This document shows, piece after piece, positions 59,352 through 64,000 of a stretch of DNA of 64,000 nucleotides. Both the position numbers and the translations under genes were made by a program. Every line of letters starts with the position of its first letter. Position 1 is the first letter of the stretch. Location: positions 20,574,504 to 20,638,503 of the forward strand of contig NC_058511.1 of the NCBI RefSeq assembly GCF_020382885.2. The letters run 5' to 3'. The notes under the pieces were generated by a model that saw only the letters and a program-made list of their open reading frames with translations, did no database searches and was not told where the DNA came from. The DNA is from Scatophagus argus (lineage: Eukaryota; Chordata; Actinopteri; Scatophagidae).

Positions 59352-60110
59352 CTACAGACAAAGAGAACATTTTTCTGTTAGTTTTTTCATATTATTCCAA
59401 TAATAAATTAAATTTACCTGTGACTGCACACCCATCTCTAACTTGTATTTAAGTATCTCGATTTCCAGATCTGCTTGTTGGATCTGGTGGTCCAAGTACA
59501 TCATTTCCTTATCTGTTTTTTTAATCTTTTTACAGAGATGGACTCTGTACAACTCCTTGACTGGTAACTGGAAATCCATAAGAATGACATTAAGTCATAT
59601 TGTTCTACATGTGCAATTGTACAGAATTAAACTGTGTTTACTGAAACTCTCACTGTGTCCATTTGTGCTGCAGGATTTGATGGACCCTCTTCATGCTGTC
59701 CAGTTACGCTCTGTTAAAAAAGGATAATATGTCAATATAAATCCATACAAGAATGTCACATGTACATGTAAAGCTGATCTAATATGATACCTCTGTAGGC
59801 TTTTCTGTGACAGCAGACACAGTGTCTTCATCTTCATTATCCTTTGAAGACATGCATTTTATTCTTTGTTGAGTTACTTACAACAGGCTGGAGTTGGGCT
59901 ACATGAGGCTCCAATAGGTGGAGACTTCCCTCAGAGTCAAGAACAAACATCCTGTCTCTAAAAGAGGCTTCATAAAAAATAGAGGAGTGGACTTCTTACA
60001 TGTTATGAAGACACATGTGTCCTGAGGGGTGACTGACTCAGATGAGCTGCCCCCTGGGATTCCCTCAGCCACTGGTCTTCCAGTAGTTTGGCTAAGGGCC
60101 ATCTCAAAGC
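59352..60110 (-). pseudogene. Harbinger accessory (Myb/SANT-like) ORF2, fragmented
   Basis: The minus strand carries an N-terminal-side piece (TTGRPVAEGIPGGSSSESVT near 60,090-60,020) and a C-terminal coiled coil (KIKKTDKEMMYLDHQIQQAD near 59,535-59,470). These match the second protein of fish Harbingers, which helps the transposase reach DNA and the nucleus. The Myb-like DNA-binding part itself is not seen, so this is a partial copy. Confidence 0.55.
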
Positions 60111-60404
60111 AAAAAACGAAACTAATAAAAGTAGTCTCCCTCTGTGCACTACTGCGACAAGAATCGACCACAGAAAACAAAACAAGCCTACTGCAATTAC
60201 TACTGTTTAGTCATTGTGGTGACTATCCAAAATCTCAACTTAATTAGTCACATAATGGTGGGTGGAGGATTGAACTTGACTCATTTCCAGGTAAAACAAA
60301 GTGCTGTGCAAAGCTGTTCTCGTTTGGATGATGTTGCCATTTATAGCAACAAAAATAAATAAAAAACATTACATTACAAAACAGAACGTTACCATGAAAG
60401 TTGA

Positions 60405-60662
60405 CGTGAAACTGAAGCTCAGGGCTCGCAGGGCCAACACACAAAGACAGACAACCACACACTTTCACACTCACACCTAGGGGCAATTTAGAGTAGCCAA
60501 TTAACCTAATGTGCATGTTTTTGGTATTGTGGGAGGAAGCCGGAGTACCCGGAGAAAACCCACGCAGGCACAGGGAGAACATGCAAACTCCACATAGAAG
60601 GGCCCAGACCGAGATTCGAACCTGGAACCCTCGTGCTAACCACTGCACCACTGTGCTGCCCA
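60405..60662 (-). repeat. tRNA-headed SINE (minus orientation)
   Basis: Reading on the minus strand: GGGCAGCACAGTGGTGCAGT head with A-box TGGTTAGCAC and B-box GGTTCGAATC, then the TTTGCATGTTCTCCCTGTGC body. It lacks the usual GGATGG tail, so it is 3'-truncated. Confidence 0.7.
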
Positions 60663-60885
60663 CCAATTAAACAGAAACAGAGATATACTACATCCTGGTG
60701 GTCAAATAAGGTGTTTGCACTAAACATAAATGAAGAATGGCTCCTACAGTCATAATTTATTTTAATTCTGTAACTACTATGACTACAGCTACTACCATTA
60801 TTGTTACTACTGTTGTTATCATAATAGTACCTATGTACTTCATCATTATCATTATCCATAGTTCCAATACTTCTGGTTCTGTTTG
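60663..60885. other. Low-complexity sequence
   Basis: ACT/ATT-rich simple sequence (TAACTACTATGACTACAGCT region), no gene. Confidence 0.4.
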
Positions 60886-60889
60886 TGTG

Positions 60890-61046
60890 TGCCTTTTCTC
60901 TCTCTATCTCTCTCAGTCTCTCTCAACCCAACCGGTCAAGGCAGATGGCCCCCCCACCTAGAGCCGGGGTCTGCTCAGAGGTTTCTGTTTTCTAAAAGAC
61001 AGTTTTTCCTCACCACTGTTGGGAATGTTGGGTTCTCTGTATTACA
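60890..61046 (+). mobile_element. LINE 3' UTR fragment
   Basis: CTCAACCCAACCGGTCAAGG, GAGGTTTCTGTTTTCTAAAA and GGGTTCTCTGTATTACAAAA match the LINE tails at 16,570 and 47,755. It ends immediately before the first recognisable angptl6-like exon. Confidence 0.6.
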
Positions 61047-61078
61047 AAATCTTTCTTTTACTTCAAGACTAACAGCAG

Positions 61079-63775
61079 AGTAACAGCATGAATTCTCGCA
61101 TTGCCCAGCTCTATGCCCAGCTGCTACATGAAGTCATACACAAGAAAGACCAGGCTTTGGAGCAAAGAAGGGTGGAGAACCTCCTACTGAATGCTACAGC
61201 GCAGGAGAGCAGAGAACTGCAGTTCTTGCTGATTCATGCAGCAAAGGTTCTGATCATTATCAAACCCATCCTTATGTCTTGCTGTGGGTGGTGGAACGTT
61301 GCAGGCATTGCAGGTCTCCAGTAACTACAGGGAACTGGAGAAACAATATGGAGCCCTCACCTCCATCATGAGTTCCCAGAACCAGTTTATTGCTCGTTTG
61401 GAGAAGCAGTGCCGCTGCAGGGACTCCACCCAGTCCTCTCCGGTATGGAACAAACTATGGTCTATGTTTTGCAAATTCATCTAGGGATTTTACACAGGAA
61501 GTGAGAATGAACTGTGTTCTCTGTTTTGGTTTTCACAGGTGACGACAGAGCCACCAAAAAGCCTATCTAACATGCATCCTAATTACAGCTCTGAGGTCAA
61601 CGAAATGACCAATGATGTTCAAAGAGACCAAAGTGCTCTTCCACCACAGCAGGAAAAAACAGCCCATCCTCTCGCCACCACTACCGCCAACACTCCTACA
61701 GACCCTCCTTTCATTAGTTTCCCTGTAACAAAGACTCCAGGTACATTAATTTAAAGCAGAAATACTCAATTAGATTTGAACCTGTGAGTATAAGCATATC
61801 AGTCTTGTGTTAGAGTTATTTAGCTGGCTAGATAAGGGGAGGCTGAAGGAGTCAGTGACCTGCTGGTAGGAGCCCTGTTTCTCTGGAAATGCCTAAACAA
61901 GGTCAATAGCAGCCAGCAGCGTTTATCAGAACAGGGAGAGGATTTTATAATGCAGACACACTTGTAAGCACACATATGACAAACAGCATTTGTTGGAGCC
62001 TCAAATGACACTGCTGCTGTGTATGTGCACAACTGGAATGTTTGAAATGAAAATGGGGATATTTGTATAGTTTCAGCACATCAGCAAACTTAAGTGGTTC
62101 CACCACTTCAGTGACTCACCGCTTTGTAAAGGGCCTGAGGAAAGACTTAGCATTGCCACATCTCGTTTGTGTGAGTAAGTGCATAGACTACAAACGCTTG
62201 TCAGAGAAGACCATTAGGCGTGATCACTATGTACAGGAGACCCAGTACCCTCGTCAAAGAGCCGGTCTGTGGTGTTTACAGGCATGAAATGACCCCCACA
62301 TGGTGGTGGGATTGCAGATTGCAATCAAATGAACACCGCTAGTCACATTCTCTTCTGGTCATTTTTGTTTGTCTGCCTGTGCTTCTGTAGAAACATAAAG
62401 GACCTGCTCCATCTGTTGATAAATGGCTCATTTTAACGTTATGAAAACACAAAATACAACATTTTCATTTTTGCTCCTAACTTGGCCTAAATCCTACACA
62501 CCGGACCTTCAACAGGCACTCTTTTGTGTTTTTTAAACTTACACTACCGAGTTAAAGTTGACGCAAAATAAATCCCCTGAAGCTAATAGCTCTATTTCAT
62601 GTTTATTTTGAAAAAATGAAAAATTACAGGTTGGTAAGATCCACTCTGTCTTGATTGGACTCATTTAGAAAACTCGCTTGCTCCCCAAACTAATTACCAC
62701 TTTCTGAGTGCTGTTGTCCATGGCGTCATCATTAGCAATGAAGTAACACATCAAAAACTGAAGCACTGAAACACTTTGCATTTCAGTATAACATCTTAAT
62801 GGTTTGTAGTACAAAATTTCAAAATGTCACAACATATATGTGCATATTGTTTTTCTTTCTGACGTCTGCTACACCCTCACTTTTCTCTCACCTCAGGGCC
62901 GTGGTGGGACTGTCAGCATGTGCTGGAAAAGTCAAGGGACATGTTTACCAAAGTTTCCTATCATCATTAATAAAATTGCCAAAATTTAATGCCAAACCAA
63001 CTTAGTTGGATGGACCAACAGAGTGACAATGCTAATTCTAGAGACGTGCCGCTAACTGGGCTAAAAAAAATACAATAAATCATCAAAAAGAAACAATGCA
63101 AAATCACAGATTTTCTTCAGATTATTCTTGTGTTGGTGTATTTCAGCAAGGCTTTGGAAACCTAGATGGGGAGTACTGGCTTGGCCTGGAACACCTCTAC
63201 TGGATGACTAAACAGACCCAGTATAAGCTCCGGGTGGCTCTTGAGGACTGGCAGGGACGGCAGGTGTTTGCAGAGTATGACAGTTTCTACCTGGAGCCAG
63301 AAAGCGACTGGTACAGACTACGTTTAGGGCAATACCATGGCAATGCAGGGGACTCCCTTTCATGGCACAACAACAAGGCCTTCACCACTCTGGATCGAGA
63401 CAAGGACAGCTACACAGGTCTGCACTCCCTCGATCCTGTTTGTCAGCCCTCTGTTGGCAGTTAGACCTTTTCAGTTAATCAGCCTGTTCTTCTGTCGTGT
63501 CACCAGGTAACTGTGCTCATTACCAGAAAGGAGGCTGGTGGTACCACATGTGTGCCCACTCTAATCTGAACGGTGTGTGGTATCGAGGTGGACACTATCG
63601 CAGCCACTACCAGGATGGGGTCTACTGGACAGAGTTCCACGGAGGGTCTTATTCCCTTCAGAATCAGAATCAGAATCAGAATTCCTTTATTAATCCCTGG
63701 AGGGAAATTCTTGTTTTTACAGACATTGCACATGCAGTATTCCCGACCAAGAAAGGAGAAAAGTGCAGAGTATAA
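61079..63775 (+). pseudogene. angptl6: Angiopoietin-like 6-type gene, partial and probably disrupted
   Basis: Secreted fibrinogen-related (FReD) glycoprotein family; best recalled match is ANGPTL6. Recognisable exons: about 61079-61204 (coiled coil ending LLLNATAQ), 61305-61442 (coiled coil, FIARLEKQCRC), 61539-61740 (Pro/Thr-rich linker), 62897 to about 62931 (start of the FReD, GPWWDCQHVLEK), 63147-63417 (GEYWLGLEHLYW to DRDKDSYTG) and 63507-63657 (NCAHYQKGGWWYHMCAHS to HGGSYSL). Three problems are visible. No signal-peptide exon is found upstream, where LINE sequence ends at about 61046. The usual stretch from SGVY through GGWTVIQRRQDGS is missing between 62931 and 63147. The last exon runs into a retroelement at about 63658 and stops at 63775. 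The first donor reads CAG|GA instead of CAG|GT. It may be a decaying duplicate, an assembly problem, or a gene with an unusual structure. The family call is firm; the pseudogene status is inference. Confidence 0.6.
61743..62896. other. Intron of the angptl6-like gene
   Basis: No exon for the missing fibrinogen-domain part. 62,480-62,512 contains CTAAATCCTACACACCGGAC, an end word of a common fish MITE. Confidence 0.4.
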
Positions 63776-64000
63776 AAAATAGGATAAACTTAATAAAGAT
63801 AGGATAAACAAAACTAAAATCTCAAAGTACAGGTATTTACAAAAAAACTGTATTCAAATTTTTAAGAAAATTTAAAATACAGGTATGTGCATGTGTAAAA
63901 AGCCAATATGTACATTGTATATATACAGTGAGTGTGTCCATCACAGTGCTGAGTTTAACAGTTTGATGGCGACAGGCAGGAATGATTTCCTGTGTCGCTC
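63658..64000 (-). mobile_element. Non-LTR retrotransposon copy inserted in the last angptl6-like exon
   Basis: Repeated CAGAAT, then TTCCTTTATTAATCCCTGG, and collinear with 54,732-55,050 apart from small indels. It continues past the end of the window, so the right target duplication cannot be seen. It interrupts codons directly after GGSYSL. Confidence 0.8.

Larger units (their letters stand above)
58225..60245. mobile_element. PIF/Harbinger transposon, internally deleted
   Basis: Left terminus GGGGCCTGTTTCATGAAGCA is typical of fish Harbingers. It holds a plus-strand transposase and a convergent minus-strand accessory ORF, the standard two-gene layout. The right terminal inverted repeat was not found; the 3' boundary is approximate. 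Confidence 0.7.

Noticed and set aside
60600-60660. tRNA-like A and B boxes
   Set aside because: They belong to a SINE head; no full cloverleaf or tRNA gene structure.
62063-62287. 74-codon ORF in the angptl6-like intron
   Set aside because: Does not match the missing FReD segment or any family I recognise.

Overview
The window is nuclear DNA from a ray-finned (teleost) fish. The evidence is intron-split vertebrate genes with GT-AG splice sites, an AT-rich background, and typical fish transposons: Tc1/mariner, hAT, PIF/Harbinger, L2/CR1-like LINEs, BEL/Pao, Ty3/gypsy and tRNA-headed SINEs. There are no bacterial, CRISPR, tRNA-gene or rRNA signals. The exon models below were built by eye, joining splice sites and checking reading phase. 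The three complete genes close in frame from ATG to stop.

Layout. 1-12.5 kb: 3' flank of ddhd1, without a recognisable host gene. It holds decayed Tc1 copies, a MITE, a LINE copy (about 5.04-7.95 kb) and a SINE. 12.56-31.03 kb, minus strand: ddhd1 (phosphatidic-acid-preferring phospholipase A1), 13 exons, 865 codons, with introns loaded with transposons. These include a nearly perfect Tc1-like element (21,287-22,926), a gypsy remnant, and a hAT derivative nested in that remnant. 31.03-31.89 kb: a head-to-head intergenic space of about 850 bp. 31.89-38.26 kb, plus strand: cgrrf1 (RING finger protein), 6 exons, 332 codons. 40.98-52.76 kb, minus strand: psmc6 (26S proteasome ATPase Rpt4), 14 exons, 389 codons, tail-to-tail with cgrrf1. 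52.8-61.0 kb: a repeat-dominated block (BEL/Pao, a LINE tail, SINEs, a Harbinger copy, a LINE 3' end). 61.08 kb to the end, plus strand: part of an angptl6-like gene that looks damaged.

Functional picture. The intact genes are unrelated housekeeping functions: lipid hydrolysis, ubiquitin/growth regulation and proteasome assembly. Human DDHD1, PSMC6 and CGRRF1 all lie in 14q22, so part of that synteny is kept, but ddhd1 and cgrrf1 are here immediate divergent neighbours. I found no previously undescribed multi-gene system. The most notable observations are the angptl6-like locus (missing exon sequence, a GA in place of a GT donor, and a retroelement inserted into the last exon that appends a Gln/Asn-repeat tail), the young intact Tc1-like element, and several nested insertions whose target-site duplications can be read directly.
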